Shown here in pieces: positions 8,127 to 17,908 of a DNA stretch of 64,000 bases. The position numbers and the translations under genes were made by a program. The stretch is taken from contig NZ_AQQZ01000008.1 of assembly GCF_001205715.1 (NCBI RefSeq), positions 1 to 64,000 on the forward strand. Direction: 5' to 3'. Origin of the DNA: Pseudaestuariivita atlantica. Its GTDB lineage: Bacteria; Pseudomonadota; Alphaproteobacteria; Rhodobacterales; Rhodobacteraceae. Numbering within the stretch: position 1 is the first letter of the stretch; each line of letters opens with the position of its first letter. Below the pieces are notes generated by a model that made no database searches, had not been told where the DNA came from, and saw only the letters and a program-made list of their open reading frames with translations.

Positions 8127-9881
8127 TCAGAGATATCGCAGGATCAGCGCCAGCGCGTCACGCCAGTGGCGAAAAAACAGAAGCTGGCCCGCGTCTTCGT
8201 AGAGCTTGAATTCGATCCACGGATGGGCGGCGGCATGTTCGGCAATCGTGTCGGGATGCATGCCGGGGTCCTGCAACCCGTTGAGCGAATGGTAGGGGAA
8301 GCGCCCCTCGCTCCATTTAAGCAGCTTCGGCAGGTCGGGGCCGTGCTCCCACAGGGTCTGCCGGGTAAAGCCGTCATGCGCGGAATGGGTGTCCGACAGG
8401 CAGACCTCGGACCCGGTCACCAGCGCCTCGAACACCTCTTCATCCTCGAAAGTGGCGATGTCGGCGGGGCTTTCGCCGAAGACCGAATGCACGAAGGCGC
8501 GCTTGCCGCCGCGCCGCGCAAGGTGGAACCCCGCCTTGACGAGGAACGGCAGCAGATGCGGCGTATACCGCGCGCCTGCCTGGATAAACCGGTGCCATTT
8601 GTGCATCCGCTCCACCTGTTCCGAGGTGACGCAGGGAAAGTACCCGCCCGCCGCGACGATGGCGGTGACGGTGCCGGGGCGCAGTTGTTCCAGCCGCAGC
8701 GCGATCATGTGATCGGCGGCCAGCGCGAGGACAGGGCAGGATGTGACGCCCTCCTCGTCCAGCACGCGGATGGCGTCGCGCGCCGCGACATCACCGAAAT
8801 TCGCGCCCTTGGGTGTCGGGTCGGAATGGCCGAAGCCACCGCGCACCGGCACGATGACCTTCAGGCCGAGCCGCGCCGCCTCGGCCTCGGCCGACACGGT
8901 CCAGCGGACGAACCCGAAATCCATGTGGAAGAACAGGACCGGCGTGCCCTTGGGATCGCCGAGGATGAGGTAGTCGATGGCGCGGTCGTCCGCGTCGAAC
9001 ACGGTGCGGAAGGGCAAGGGCTCCAGCTGGCCAAGGCCCTGGCTGATGAGACGCGGGCCGGGCTGGGCGTCTTCGGTCGCGCCCGCGATGTCCATCATCG
9101 ACAGGGCAAGGCGGATCAGTTCGATCTGGCTGCGGGTTTCGGTCTTGCCGAGGATCGCCTTGATCTGCGCCCGGACGGTTTCGACCGACCGGCCCCGCGT
9201 TTCGGCTATGTCCTTGACACTACAGCATTCCACCAGCAGGCGGACCACGTCCGTCTCGGCCGCGGACAGGCTGAACGCCTCGGCCAGGATGTCGCCGAAC
9301 CCCTTGGGCCAGCGCAGGTCCGAGGTCACCGCGATCACGATGGGTTCGCCCGAGGCGCGGGCGGCGCGGCGCATGTGGAAGACGATGAACTGGCCTTCTT
9401 CCTCACGCCGGACGCGGAAGACCGACGGCTCGGAGGACGCATCGCCCAGCATCCGCGCGATCTGACGCGCAAGCGCCGCGCGGTCCTCGGCTTCGAGCGG
9501 GAAGGAGGTCAGCCGCGCGCCCTGCCCCGTGCCCAGGAGGTGCGCCGCGGCCTCGTTCAGCCCGGCCACGTCCAGCCGTTCCGAGATCACGACCGCCGCA
9601 ACCGTGTCAAACTGTTGAAGCAAAAGCGCGATTTCGTCCGTGCTGCGCTTGGCGCCCATACCTTCGAGCACCGCGTCGGCGCGTTCGAAATGGCCCACGA
9701 TCCCCGGCTCGTCCAGAAGCAGCGTGGCGTCCTGCGCCTGCCGCAGGGGGGCAACGGTACTTTCCCACTTGTCGAGAAGGTCCTCGTACCGCGACGGGTC
9801 AAGCGCCACGTCGTAGACGCGCCCGATCAGGTCGTCGATATCGGCGTCGCCGCCGTCTCTCTGGCTGGCCTTCGCGGTCAT
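8127..9881 (-). CDS. LuxR-type HTH regulator fused to a degenerate alpha/beta-hydrolase domain
   Basis: Start ATG 9881 (MTAKASQRDGGDAD), product 584 aa. Residues about 1-200 form a PAS-like sensory region. Residues about 205-270 are a LuxR/GerE HTH (LSAAETDVVRLLVE, SVKDIAETRGRSVETVRAQI). The rest has an alpha/beta-hydrolase layout with the oxyanion region LILGDPKGTPVLFFH. Where GxSxG is expected the sequence is ALAADHM, and where the C-terminal GH is expected it reads DAGQLLFF. Serine and histidine therefore both seem lost, which suggests ligand sensing rather than catalysis. The regulatory target is unknown; the divergent aminopeptidase gene is one candidate. Confidence 0.8.
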   Translation of the reverse strand: MTAKASQRDGGDADIDDLIGRVYDVALDPSRYEDLLDKWESTVAPLRQAQDATLLLDEPGIVGHFERADAVLEGMGAKRSTDEIALLLQQFDTVAAVVISERLDVAGLNEAAAHLLGTGQGARLTSFPLEAEDRAALARQIARMLGDASSEPSVFRVRREEEGQFIVFHMRRAARASGEPIVIAVTSDLRWPKGFGDILAEAFSLSAAETDVVRLLVECCSVKDIAETRGRSVETVRAQIKAILGKTETRSQIELIRLALSMMDIAGATEDAQPGPRLISQGLGQLEPLPFRTVFDADDRAIDYLILGDPKGTPVLFFHMDFGFVRWTVSAEAEAARLGLKVIVPVRGGFGHSDPTPKGANFGDVAARDAIRVLDEEGVTSCPVLALAADHMIALRLEQLRPGTVTAIVAAGGYFPCVTSEQVERMHKWHRFIQAGARYTPHLLPFLVKAGFHLARRGGKRAFVHSVFGESPADIATFEDEEVFEALVTGSEVCLSDTHSAHDGFTRQTLWEHGPDLPKLLKWSEGRFPYHSLNGLQDPGMHPDTIAEHAAAHPWIEFKLYEDAGQLLFFRHWRDALALILRYL

Positions 9882-9969
9882 GATGCTCCCCTTGCCCGTT
9901 CGAGGATAGGCCGCCAAGGGCCCTCGGCAAAGGCGGGTATTCCGGACGAATTGGACGGATCGGGGAGAG

Positions 9970-9978
9970 TTATCCACA
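9970..9978 (+). promoter_or_regulatory. single DnaA-box-like 9-mer
   Basis: TTATCCACA is a perfect match to the DnaA-box consensus TTATNCACA. It lies in the 246-bp gap between the divergent LuxR-hydrolase gene and the aminopeptidase gene. With only one copy and no AT-rich unwinding region, this is not an origin. It may be a titration or regulatory site, or chance. Confidence 0.3.
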
Positions 9979-10003
9979 CGCCTTGCACCCATGGGTGGTG
10001 CGC

Positions 10004-10030
10004 GTGTTCTGCTCAAACTGCACAGAACAC
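10004..10030. promoter_or_regulatory. 8-bp inverted repeat, candidate operator
   Basis: GTGTTCTG and CAGAACAC are perfect inverted arms separated by 11 bases, with centres 19 bp apart, the geometry of a dimer binding on one DNA face. The site lies in the divergent gap about 123 bp from the regulator start and 98 bp from the aminopeptidase start. It could be the binding site of the LuxR-type protein encoded next to it. No binding protein is known to me. Confidence 0.4.
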
Positions 10031-10127
10031 CCCCCGAAAATGAGCAGATGGCCCGGCGCGCATTTCCCTTCGCCACGCCCTGCATTAGGCTCGCCCGAAC
10101 GCCGCCCGGCAAAAGGACGCTCACCGG

Positions 10128-11915
10128 ATGTTCCAGACCTTTTCCTCCTCTGCCTCTCCCGACCAGGGACCGCCCCGGCTGGCCGCGCTGCGCGGCGCGA
10201 TGGAGGCGGCTGGGCTTGACGGGTTCCTCGTGCCCAAGGCCGACCGGCACCAGGGCGAATACGTGGCCCCGTGTGACGAGCGGCTGACATGGCTGACGGG
10301 GTTCACCGGGTCGGCAGGGTTCGCCTGTGTCCTGAAAGACGTGGCGGGCGTGTTCGTGGACGGGCGCTACCGGGTGCAGGTGCGGGCGCAGGTGGCCGAC
10401 GTGTTCACGCCGGTCGACTGGCCCGAGGTGGGGCTGGCCGACTGGCTGAAGGCGCAGAACGCGACCGGCAAGCTGGGCTATGACCCGTGGCTGCACACGG
10501 TGCGGGAGGTCGAGGCGCTGGAACAGGCGCTGGACGGGCGCGACCTGGCGCTGGAGCCGGTCACGAACCTGATCGACCCGCTGTGGGCCGACCGGCCCGA
10601 CCCGCCCGCCGCGCCGGTCGTCGATTACCCGGTCAGCCATGCCGGCACCTCGTCACGGGCCAAGCGCGCCTCTGCCGCCAAGACCTTGCGAGAGGCAGGA
10701 CACCGCGCGGCGATCCTGACCCTGCCGGATTCGATCTGCTGGCTTCTGAACATCCGCGGCGCGGACATTCCGCGCATCCCCATCGTGCAGGCCTTTGCCG
10801 TCCTGCACGAGGACGGGCGGGTGACGGTCTATTCCAACCCGGCGAAGTTCGCGGGCCTTGACCCCGACCCGGACATCACTTTGCGCGACTGGCGGGATTT
10901 CGATGGTGACCTCGCGGCGCTTGACGGGCCTGTGCGGATCGATCCCCTGTCCTGCCCCGCCGCCGTGGCGCAGCGTCTGGACGCGGCGGGCGTGGCGGTG
11001 GCGAGGGGCGACGACCCGTGCGTTCTGCCCAAGGCCTGCAAGTCGGATGTGGAGATCGAGGGTTCCCGCGAGGCGCATCTGCGCGACGGCGCGGCGATGT
11101 GCGAGTTCCTGTGCTGGCTGGACGCGCAACCGGCGGGATCGCTGACCGAGATCGACGTGGTGCGCGCGCTGGAAGGCTACCGCCGGGCGACGAACGCGCT
11201 GCAGGACATTTCGTTCGAAACGATCGCGGGCGCGGGGCCGAACGGGGCCATCGTGCATTACCGCGTCACCGAAGAGACCAATCGCGGCGTCGGAGACGGC
11301 GAGTTGCTGCTGGTGGATTCGGGCGGGCAGTACCTTGACGGCACGACCGACATCACCCGCACCATCGCCATCGGCACCCCGCCCCAAGACGCGGCAGAGG
11401 CGTTCACCCGCGTCCTGCAGGGCATGATCGCGATCAGCCGGGTGCGGTTTCCGGGCGGTCTTGCGGGCCGCGACCTCGACGCGCTGGCGCGGGTGCCCTT
11501 GTGGGCCGCGGGGCAGGATTACGGCCACGGCACGGGCCACGGCGTGGGCGCCTACCTGAGCGTGCATGAAGGCCCGCAGCGCCTGAGCCGGATCAGCCAC
11601 GTGCCCCTGCAACCGGGCATGATCCTGTCGAACGAGCCGGGTTTCTACCTTGAAGGCCGGTTCGGCATCCGGATCGAGAACCTGATCGTCGTGCAGCCCG
11701 CGCCCGACCTGCCCGGCGGCACGGTCGACGGCATGCTGCATTTCGAGACGATCACCTGGGTCCCCATCGACCGGCGCCTGATCCGGGTGGAGATGCTGAC
11801 ACGCGCCGAACGCGACTGGATGGATGCCTACCACGCGCAGGTGCGGGCGCGGATCGGCCCGCGATTGAGCGACGCCGCGACGGCATGGCTTGACGCGGCC
11901 ACTGCCCCCCTGTGA
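10128..11915 (+). CDS. aminopeptidase P family protein (M24B, Xaa-Pro aminopeptidase)
   Basis: Product of 595 aa with two creatinase-like N-terminal domains and the pita-bread catalytic domain from about residue 310. The metal ligands are visible: Asp in LLVDSGG and in DGTTDITRT, His in HGTGHGVGAY, Glu in NEPGFYLE and Glu in FETITWVP. A C-terminal extension ends in RIGPRLSDAATAWL. It should remove N-terminal residues preceding proline in the cytoplasm, using Mn2+. AAAGGA lies upstream of ATG 10128. The length matches the long (about 600 aa) bacterial and eukaryotic form rather than the 440-aa PepP form. Confidence 0.93.
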   Translation: MFQTFSSSASPDQGPPRLAALRGAMEAAGLDGFLVPKADRHQGEYVAPCDERLTWLTGFTGSAGFACVLKDVAGVFVDGRYRVQVRAQVADVFTPVDWPEVGLADWLKAQNATGKLGYDPWLHTVREVEALEQALDGRDLALEPVTNLIDPLWADRPDPPAAPVVDYPVSHAGTSSRAKRASAAKTLREAGHRAAILTLPDSICWLLNIRGADIPRIPIVQAFAVLHEDGRVTVYSNPAKFAGLDPDPDITLRDWRDFDGDLAALDGPVRIDPLSCPAAVAQRLDAAGVAVARGDDPCVLPKACKSDVEIEGSREAHLRDGAAMCEFLCWLDAQPAGSLTEIDVVRALEGYRRATNALQDISFETIAGAGPNGAIVHYRVTEETNRGVGDGELLLVDSGGQYLDGTTDITRTIAIGTPPQDAAEAFTRVLQGMIAISRVRFPGGLAGRDLDALARVPLWAAGQDYGHGTGHGVGAYLSVHEGPQRLSRISHVPLQPGMILSNEPGFYLEGRFGIRIENLIVVQPAPDLPGGTVDGMLHFETITWVPIDRRLIRVEMLTRAERDWMDAYHAQVRARIGPRLSDAATAWLDAATAPL

Positions 11916-11995
11916 CAAGAAGCGGCAGCCTGTCCTGACATGCACCGGTTACACTGGTGCGTCAGACAGGCGTCACCGCGCGGAAAGGACACGAC

Positions 11996-12340
11996 ATGAG
12001 CAGCCATATCCGGATCGTCACGTCCCCCGGCACATGGGCCGTCCGCGCGGGTGGCGCGGTGCTGGGAGAGACCAAGTCCGCGCTGGAACTGACCGAGGGT
12101 GATTACCCGCCGGTGATCTATTTCCCGCGTGCTGATCTCGCCATGGCCTTCCTCGAACCGACCGACCACAGCACCGTCTGCCCGCACAAGGGCGAGGCGA
12201 GCTATTTTTCGATCGTGACGAAAAGCCAGACGCTGAAGAACGCCGCATGGTCCTATGAAGACCCGGCCGAGGGCGTGGAGGAGATCCGCGATCACATCGC
12301 CTTCTATCCCGGCGATTACGTGGCTATCGAACAGCTGTAG
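11996..12340 (+). CDS. DUF427 domain protein
   Basis: Start at ATG 11996, supported by GGAAAGGA upstream; an earlier possible start at 11957 is less likely. The 114-aa product has the DUF427 beta-rich pattern: VRAGGAVLGETKSALEL, PPVIYFPRADL, then VCPHKGEASYFS with a Cys and His that are conserved in the family, and ending YEDPAEGVEEIRDHIAFYPG. The function is unknown. It is convergent with the chloride channel gene, the two stops being about 8 bp apart. Confidence 0.88.
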   Translation: MSSHIRIVTSPGTWAVRAGGAVLGETKSALELTEGDYPPVIYFPRADLAMAFLEPTDHSTVCPHKGEASYFSIVTKSQTLKNAAWSYEDPAEGVEEIRDHIAFYPGDYVAIEQL

Positions 12341-12347
12341 GCGCGGA

Positions 12348-14027
12348 TCAGCTGTGTTCCTCGGCGGCGGTGGCCGCCAGCGCCTTGTTGTAGGCTTTCA
12401 GCGCATCCACCTGGTAGAGCGCGCCTTGCAGTTCGGGCGCGTGATCCTCTCCCGTCAGCGTGACCACCGGCAGGAAGGTGACCTCCATCCGGTCCATCAG
12501 CGGCAGGGCGGCCTCCAGCGTGGCGCTGGCATCGACATAGATGCCGTCGCGGATCATCTGCCAGCACGCCTCTTCATCCACCCGGCCCTCGCCCAGAGGC
12601 CGCATGACGCGGCCCACGCCGAACATCGCCAGCAGGTAGGCCTGCGGCCCGGCGGCGAGGTGGATGTTGCGGCGTTCCAGCTGGGTCAGGAAGAACGAGC
12701 GGTCGACGAGGCGGGAGGCAAGCGCCGTCGACATCGACACCGACACCATCACCGCCAGCCCGGTCTGCCAGTCGCCCGTCAGTTCGAACACGATCAGCGT
12801 GGTCGAGATCGGCGCGCCCAGCACCGCCGCCGCCACCGCGCCCATGCCCGCCAGCGCATAAAGCGTCACCGCGCCCGACGAGTCCGGGAAGACCGAGGTG
12901 GCGATCAGCCCGAAGGCAAGCCCCGTCAGCGCCCCCACCATCAGCGACGGCGAAAAGACCCCGCCGCCCATGCGCCCGCCCATGGTGACGGCCACCGCCA
13001 CCACCTTGACCGCGCAGAACACCATCGCCTCGTAGACCAGCACGCTACCGGTCAGCGCCGCGATAGTCATCTCGTACCCCACGCCGATGATATGCGGGAA
13101 GGGGATCGCGATAGCGCCAAGGATCGCGCCCGCCACCACGGGCCGCATCCAGCGCGGCAAGCCCGACCGGGCCTGCAGGCCGGTGCCCGCGTCGTCGGCA
13201 ATGAAGATCGCCTTCATCATCGCCACCGCCACCGTCCCGCTCACCAGTCCGAGGATCAGGAAGGCCGGCAGTTCCTGGTAGAATTCCAGCGCGCTGGTGG
13301 TGCCGAGGCTGAACTCGGTCACGTCACCGAAGACCAGCCGGTTGATGACGGTCCCTGCCGCCGAGGCGATCACGATGGGCGCGAAGGCGTGCAGCGCGAA
13401 GTGGCGCAGGATGACCTCGAGCGCGAAAAGGGCCCCCGCGATGGGCGCGTTGAACGAGGCCGACACCGCCGCCGCCACCGCGCAGCCCAGAAGGTCGCGC
13501 CCGGTGACCCCGTTGGCGTTCAACAGGTGACAGACCTTGGTCGAGATGAGCCCCGCAAGGTGCACCACCGGCCCCTCGCGGCCCGTGGAGCCCCCGGTGC
13601 CCAGCGTGATGAGCGACGCAAAGGCCGAGGCGAGGCCCGCGCGCCCTTCGACACGGCCATCGTTCAGCGCCGCGCCCTCGATCACGTCGGCGACCGACCG
13701 CACGCGCCCGTCGGGCGTGAAATGGTGCAGGATCTGGCCCACGACGAACCCGCCGAGGATCGGCACGATCAGGATCCAGTACCACGGCAGCGTCGCGGCA
13801 AAACTGTGGATCGTGGCGGTGCTGTCATTGCCGTAGACGGTGGTCTGCAACCATTCGATCCCGAACCGGAACCCCACGGCGGCCAGCGCGGCGGCGATCC
13901 CCACCGCCAGCGCGATGAACCAGAACTGGATCTGCCCCGGCCCGCGGTTGCGCAACAGCGTCCAGCCCGCGCCGATGCGCGTCGTTGCCCCCTGCAAGGC
14001 CCGTGACAAACCGACCGATCCGGCCAC
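12348..14027 (-). CDS. ClC-family chloride channel/transporter
   Basis: About 559 aa when started at GTG 14027, which GGAGG precedes; an ATG at 14075 would add 16 residues. Ten or more hydrophobic helices are visible. The ClC filter motifs are present: GREGPVVH in the first half, GGVFSPSL in the second, then ATVLGAPISTTLIVFEL. The usual GSGIP is not obvious, as in one bacterial ClC subgroup. A C-terminal cytoplasmic CBS-like part follows. It would move chloride, or exchange chloride for protons, across the inner membrane. It is divergent from the FAD oxidase gene. Confidence 0.92.
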   Translation of the reverse strand: MAGSVGLSRALQGATTRIGAGWTLLRNRGPGQIQFWFIALAVGIAAALAAVGFRFGIEWLQTTVYGNDSTATIHSFAATLPWYWILIVPILGGFVVGQILHHFTPDGRVRSVADVIEGAALNDGRVEGRAGLASAFASLITLGTGGSTGREGPVVHLAGLISTKVCHLLNANGVTGRDLLGCAVAAAVSASFNAPIAGALFALEVILRHFALHAFAPIVIASAAGTVINRLVFGDVTEFSLGTTSALEFYQELPAFLILGLVSGTVAVAMMKAIFIADDAGTGLQARSGLPRWMRPVVAGAILGAIAIPFPHIIGVGYEMTIAALTGSVLVYEAMVFCAVKVVAVAVTMGGRMGGGVFSPSLMVGALTGLAFGLIATSVFPDSSGAVTLYALAGMGAVAAAVLGAPISTTLIVFELTGDWQTGLAVMVSVSMSTALASRLVDRSFFLTQLERRNIHLAAGPQAYLLAMFGVGRVMRPLGEGRVDEEACWQMIRDGIYVDASATLEAALPLMDRMEVTFLPVVTLTGEDHAPELQGALYQVDALKAYNKALAATAAEEHS

Positions 14028-14115
14028 GGCTCCGCCTCCTTCACCCTCTCGCGCCGCGCGCCCTTCCCAAGCCATCCGCGCGCTTCTACTGTGCACGGCG
14101 GACGGGGAGGATACC

Positions 14116-15486
14116 ATGACGATCGACACGGGGCTTGCGGCACTGTCGCCCTTGTTAGGCGAACGGCTCAGCCGGTCCAAGCCCGATCTGGACGCCCACG
14201 CCACGTCCGAGACGCACTTCGCCCCCGTCCGCCCGGACGCCGTGGCCTACCCCGAGACGACCGATGAGGTCGCAACCATCGTCGCCACCTGCGCCGAACA
14301 CCTCTGCCCGGTGGTGGGCTGGGGCACCGGTACCGCGCTCGAAGGCCACGCGCTTGCCATCAAGGGCGGGCTGACCGTCGACTTCAGCCGCATGGACAAG
14401 GTGATCGAGGTCAGCCCCGAGAACATGACCGTGCGCGTCCAGCCCGGCTGCACCCGCGAGGCGCTGAACCTCGCCCTGCGCGACACGGGCCTGTTCTTCC
14501 CCGTCGATCCCGGCGCCAACGCCTCGCTCGGCGGCATGGCGGCGACCCGTGCCTCGGGCACGACGGCGGTGCGCTACGGCACGATGCGCGAAAATGTCGC
14601 GGGGCTCGAAGTGGTGCTGGCCGATGGCCGCATGATCCGCGCCGGCGGCGCGGTGCGCAAATCTTCGGCCGGGTACGACCTGACCGCGCTGATGGTCGGG
14701 TCCGAAGGCACGCTGGGCCTGATCACCGAACTGACCTTGCGCCTGCATGGCCAGCCCGAGGCGATCTCTGCCGCGATCTGCGCCTTTGCGACGATGGAAG
14801 ACGCCGTCGCCGCCGTGACCGACACGATCCAGATGGGGGTGCCCATGGCGCGGATCGAGTTCCTCGACGCCGCCACCGTGCGCGCCTTCAACGCCTATGC
14901 GGGCGAGGACATGCCCGCCTGTCCGCACCTGATGCTGGAATTCCACGGCTCGGAAACACAGGTCGCCGAACAGGCACAGACCTTCGGCGAGATCGCCGCC
15001 GACCATAACGGGCGCGGTTTCCGCTGGTCATCGCACCCCGAAGAGCGCCGCGCGCTCTGGTCCATGCGCCACAACGGGTACTACGCGATCCTGCAATCGA
15101 AACCGGGCCACCGCGCGCTGGTGACCGATGTCTGCGTCCCCCTCGACCGGCTCGCCGAAGCGGTCGACGCCGCCCAAACCGACATCGCCACCTCCCGGAT
15201 CGACGGCCCCATCCTCGGCCACGTGGGCGACGGCAACTTCCACGCCATCCTTTTGGTCAAGGAAGACGCCGACCTCGACGAAGCACACCGCTTGTCGGAC
15301 CTGATGGTCCGCCGCGCTCTCGACATGGGCGGCACCGCGACCGGAGAACACGGCGTGGGCATCGGCAAGCTCGACTACATGGCCGCCGAACACGGCGCCG
15401 GATGGGACGTAATGGCCGATATCAAGCGCACGCTCGACCCCAATAACATCCTCAACCCCGGAAAACTCGTCCGTCTCAATGGCTGA
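14116..15486 (+). CDS. FAD-linked oxidase, D-lactate dehydrogenase/glycolate oxidase type
   Basis: Product of 456 aa. GGGGAGG precedes ATG 14116. The PCMH-type FAD-binding domain covers roughly residues 40-220 with VVGWGTGTALEGH, PGANASLGGMAATRASGT and SEGTLGLITELTLRL. The C-terminal FAD-oxidase domain contains HVGDGNFHAILL and ends with TGEHGVGIGK and LDPNNILNPGK. Members oxidise 2-hydroxy acids such as D-lactate and pass electrons to quinone or cytochrome c. The exact substrate cannot be fixed here. It is followed by a two-way terminator-like repeat before the convergent mutase gene. Confidence 0.9.
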   Translation: MTIDTGLAALSPLLGERLSRSKPDLDAHATSETHFAPVRPDAVAYPETTDEVATIVATCAEHLCPVVGWGTGTALEGHALAIKGGLTVDFSRMDKVIEVSPENMTVRVQPGCTREALNLALRDTGLFFPVDPGANASLGGMAATRASGTTAVRYGTMRENVAGLEVVLADGRMIRAGGAVRKSSAGYDLTALMVGSEGTLGLITELTLRLHGQPEAISAAICAFATMEDAVAAVTDTIQMGVPMARIEFLDAATVRAFNAYAGEDMPACPHLMLEFHGSETQVAEQAQTFGEIAADHNGRGFRWSSHPEERRALWSMRHNGYYAILQSKPGHRALVTDVCVPLDRLAEAVDAAQTDIATSRIDGPILGHVGDGNFHAILLVKEDADLDEAHRLSDLMVRRALDMGGTATGEHGVGIGKLDYMAAEHGAGWDVMADIKRTLDPNNILNPGKLVRLNG

Positions 15487-15491
15487 GGCCG

Positions 15492-15614
15492 CTGGGGGCC
15501 AGCCCCCAGACCCCCGAGGTATTTTCAAACCAGAGAATGAACAGGACCTCGCCGCTGCTTCTTCGGTTCGGAAATACCTCGGGGGAGGTTTCGGAGGGGG
15601 CAGCGCCCCCTCTG
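15492..15614. terminator. paired terminator-like repeat between convergent genes
   Basis: On the plus strand a hairpin CTGGGGGC CA GCCCCCAG (15492-15509) is followed by CCCCCGAGGTATTT (15511-15524). The reverse element mirrors it: AAATACCTCGGGGG at 15572-15585 and a hairpin GAGGGGG...CCCCCTC at 15594-15612, with the TTCTTCGGTTC tail at 15560-15570. The 14-base core is a perfect inverted repeat. Both FAD oxidase (plus) and mutase (minus) end here, so a bidirectional terminator is likely. The same core recurs near 23.5, 24.3 and 56.0 kb. Confidence 0.65.
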
Positions 15615-15671
15615 AAGGCCTGCGTGGCCTGAACGCACTCAATAGCCTTGCGCGTCAGCGCGCCTTGAAGG

Positions 15672-17798
15672 TCAGGCGCGGGCGGACTGGATAAGGCGCA
15701 GGATGTCGGCGGCGGCTTCGGGGATGTTGGTGCCGGGGCCGAAGATCGCCTTGACGCCCGCATCGTGGAGGAACTGGTAGTCCTGCTGCGGGATCACGCC
15801 GCCGCAGATGACGATGATGTCTTCGGCGTCTGCTTCCTTCAGCGCCTTGACCAGTTGCGGGGCGAGCGTCTTGTGGCCTGCGGCTTGGCTTGAGATGCCG
15901 ACGACGTGCACGTCGTTGTCGACGGCGTCCTGCGCGGCCTCGGCGGGGGTCTGGAACAGGGGTCCCACGTCCACGTCGAAGCCGATATCGGCAAAGGCCG
16001 TCGCGATCACCTTGGCGCCGCGGTCGTGGCCGTCCTGGCCCATCTTGACCACCAGCATGCGCGGGCGGCGGCCTTCGGCCTCGGCGAAGGCTTCGACATC
16101 CTTCTGGATGCGGGCGAAGCCTTCGTCGCCTTCGTAGGCCGCGCCGTAGACACCGGCCAGCGTTTTCACCTCGGCGCGGTGCCGGCCCCAGACTTTTTCC
16201 ATCGCCATCGAGATCTCTCCTACCGTGGCGCGGTGGCGCGCGGCTTCGACCGCGGCCTCCAGCACGTTGCCGCCGTCCGTGCAGCGGCGGGTCAGTTCAT
16301 CCAGTGCGGCCGTGCAGGCCTGCGCGTCGCGTGAGGCGCGGATGCTGTCGAGCCGCGCGATCTGGCTTTCACGCACCGCGACGTTGTCGACATCGAGGAT
16401 GTCGATCGGATCCTCCTTGTCCTTGCGGTACTTGTTCACGCCCACGATCACCTCGTCGCCGCGGTCGATCATCGCCTGGCGTTGGGCCGCCGATTCCTCG
16501 ATCCGCAACTTTGGCAGGCCCGAGGCGACGGCCTTGGTCATGCCGCCCATCTCGTCGATTTCCTCGATCATCTTCCACGCGGCATCGGCCAGATCCGCCG
16601 TCAGCTTCTCGACGTAGTAGGAGCCTGCCAGCGGGTCGACGACCTTGGTCACCCCCGTCTCTTCTTGCAGGACCAGTTGCGTGTTCCGGGCGATGCGGGC
16701 CGAGAAATCGGTGGGCAGCGCAATGGCCTCGTCAAGCGCGTTGGTGTGCAAAGACTGGGTACCACCGAGGACGGCCGACATCGCCTCGTACGCGGTGCGG
16801 ATGACGTTGTTGTAGGGGTCCTGCTCCTGCAGCGACACGCCCGAAGTCTGGCAGTGGGTGCGCAGCATTTTCGACCGGTCGTTCTGCGCGCCCGCCTCGG
16901 TCATGATGCGGTGCCACAGGAGGCGCGCGGCGCGCAGCTTGGCCGCTTCCATGAAGAAGTTCATGCCGATGGCGAAGAAGAACGAAAGTCTCCCTGCGAA
17001 CTTGTCCACGTCCATGCCCGCATCCACCGCGGCGCGGACGTATTCCTTGCCGTCCGCCAGCGTGTAGGCGAGCTCCTGCACGAGGTTCGCACCGGCCTCC
17101 TGCATGTGGTAGCCCGAGATCGAGATCGAGTTGAATTTCGGCATCTCGTTCGAGGTGTATTCGATGATGTCCGACACGATCCGCATGCTCGGTTCTGGCG
17201 GATAGATATACGTGTTGCGGACCATGAACTCCTTGAGGATGTCGTTCTGGATGGTCCCCGACAGGGCAGCGCGGTCCACGCCCTGTTCTTCGCCTGCCAC
17301 GATGAAGGAGGCGAGCACCGGGATCACCGCGCCGTTCATCGTCATCGACACCGAAACTTTATCCAGCGGGATTCCGTCGAACAGGATCTTCATGTCCTCA
17401 ACCGAGTCGATGGCCACGCCCGCCTTGCCCACGTCACCCACCACGCGTTCGTGGTCGCTGTCATAGCCGCGGTGCGTCGCCAGGTCGAAGGCGACCGACA
17501 CGCCCTGTTGCCCGGCGGCGAGGTTGCGGCGGTAGAAGGCGTTCGATTCTTCGGCGGTGGAAAAACCCGCGTATTGCCGGATCGTCCACGGGCGGCCTGC
17601 GTACATGGTGGAGCGCACGCCGCGCGTGAACGGGGCCTCGCCCGGCATCGTCCCGAGGTGGTCGAGCCCCGCGAGGTCGCTTTCGTCGTAGACCGGTTGC
17701 ACGGGGATGCCTTCCAGCGTGTGCCATGTCAGGTCGTCGAGCGGGCGGCCCCGCAATTCCTTCTCGGCGCGTGCGCGCCAGGCGTCTTTGTCGCTCAT
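15672..17798 (-). CDS. scpA: methylmalonyl-CoA mutase (adenosylcobalamin-dependent)
   Basis: Product of 708 aa from ATG 17798 ([17 protein letters not shown]). The TIM-barrel substrate domain covers the first 520 residues ([50 protein letters not shown]). The cobalamin-binding domain follows with DGHDRGAKV, the DxHxxG motif whose His ligates cobalt. It converts methylmalonyl-CoA to succinyl-CoA, the last step of propionyl-CoA assimilation, and is a single-polypeptide homodimer type. It lies on the same strand as, and downstream of, pccA and pccB, with a DUF4174 gene on the other strand in between. Confidence 0.96.
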   Translation of the reverse strand: MSDKDAWRARAEKELRGRPLDDLTWHTLEGIPVQPVYDESDLAGLDHLGTMPGEAPFTRGVRSTMYAGRPWTIRQYAGFSTAEESNAFYRRNLAAGQQGVSVAFDLATHRGYDSDHERVVGDVGKAGVAIDSVEDMKILFDGIPLDKVSVSMTMNGAVIPVLASFIVAGEEQGVDRAALSGTIQNDILKEFMVRNTYIYPPEPSMRIVSDIIEYTSNEMPKFNSISISGYHMQEAGANLVQELAYTLADGKEYVRAAVDAGMDVDKFAGRLSFFFAIGMNFFMEAAKLRAARLLWHRIMTEAGAQNDRSKMLRTHCQTSGVSLQEQDPYNNVIRTAYEAMSAVLGGTQSLHTNALDEAIALPTDFSARIARNTQLVLQEETGVTKVVDPLAGSYYVEKLTADLADAAWKMIEEIDEMGGMTKAVASGLPKLRIEESAAQRQAMIDRGDEVIVGVNKYRKDKEDPIDILDVDNVAVRESQIARLDSIRASRDAQACTAALDELTRRCTDGGNVLEAAVEAARHRATVGEISMAMEKVWGRHRAEVKTLAGVYGAAYEGDEGFARIQKDVEAFAEAEGRRPRMLVVKMGQDGHDRGAKVIATAFADIGFDVDVGPLFQTPAEAAQDAVDNDVHVVGISSQAAGHKTLAPQLVKALKEADAEDIIVICGGVIPQQDYQFLHDAGVKAIFGPGTNIPEAAADILRLIQSARA

Positions 17799-17908
17799 GT
17801 CATCTCGCCCTTTCCGGGTGTTTTCTGTTGAAGTGGGAAGGCGTCCGGTGCACATGGCCCGTCGCAATTCGGAAATTCGCGCCTATCTTTGGCTCAAAGG
17901 AGAGCTGC

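Noticed and set aside
9970-10030. Possible replication origin or SOS box between the LuxR-type gene and the aminopeptidase gene.
   Set aside because: Only one DnaA-type box and no AT-rich region are present, and the GTTC/GAAC arms are inverted with wrong spacing for the alphaproteobacterial LexA site.
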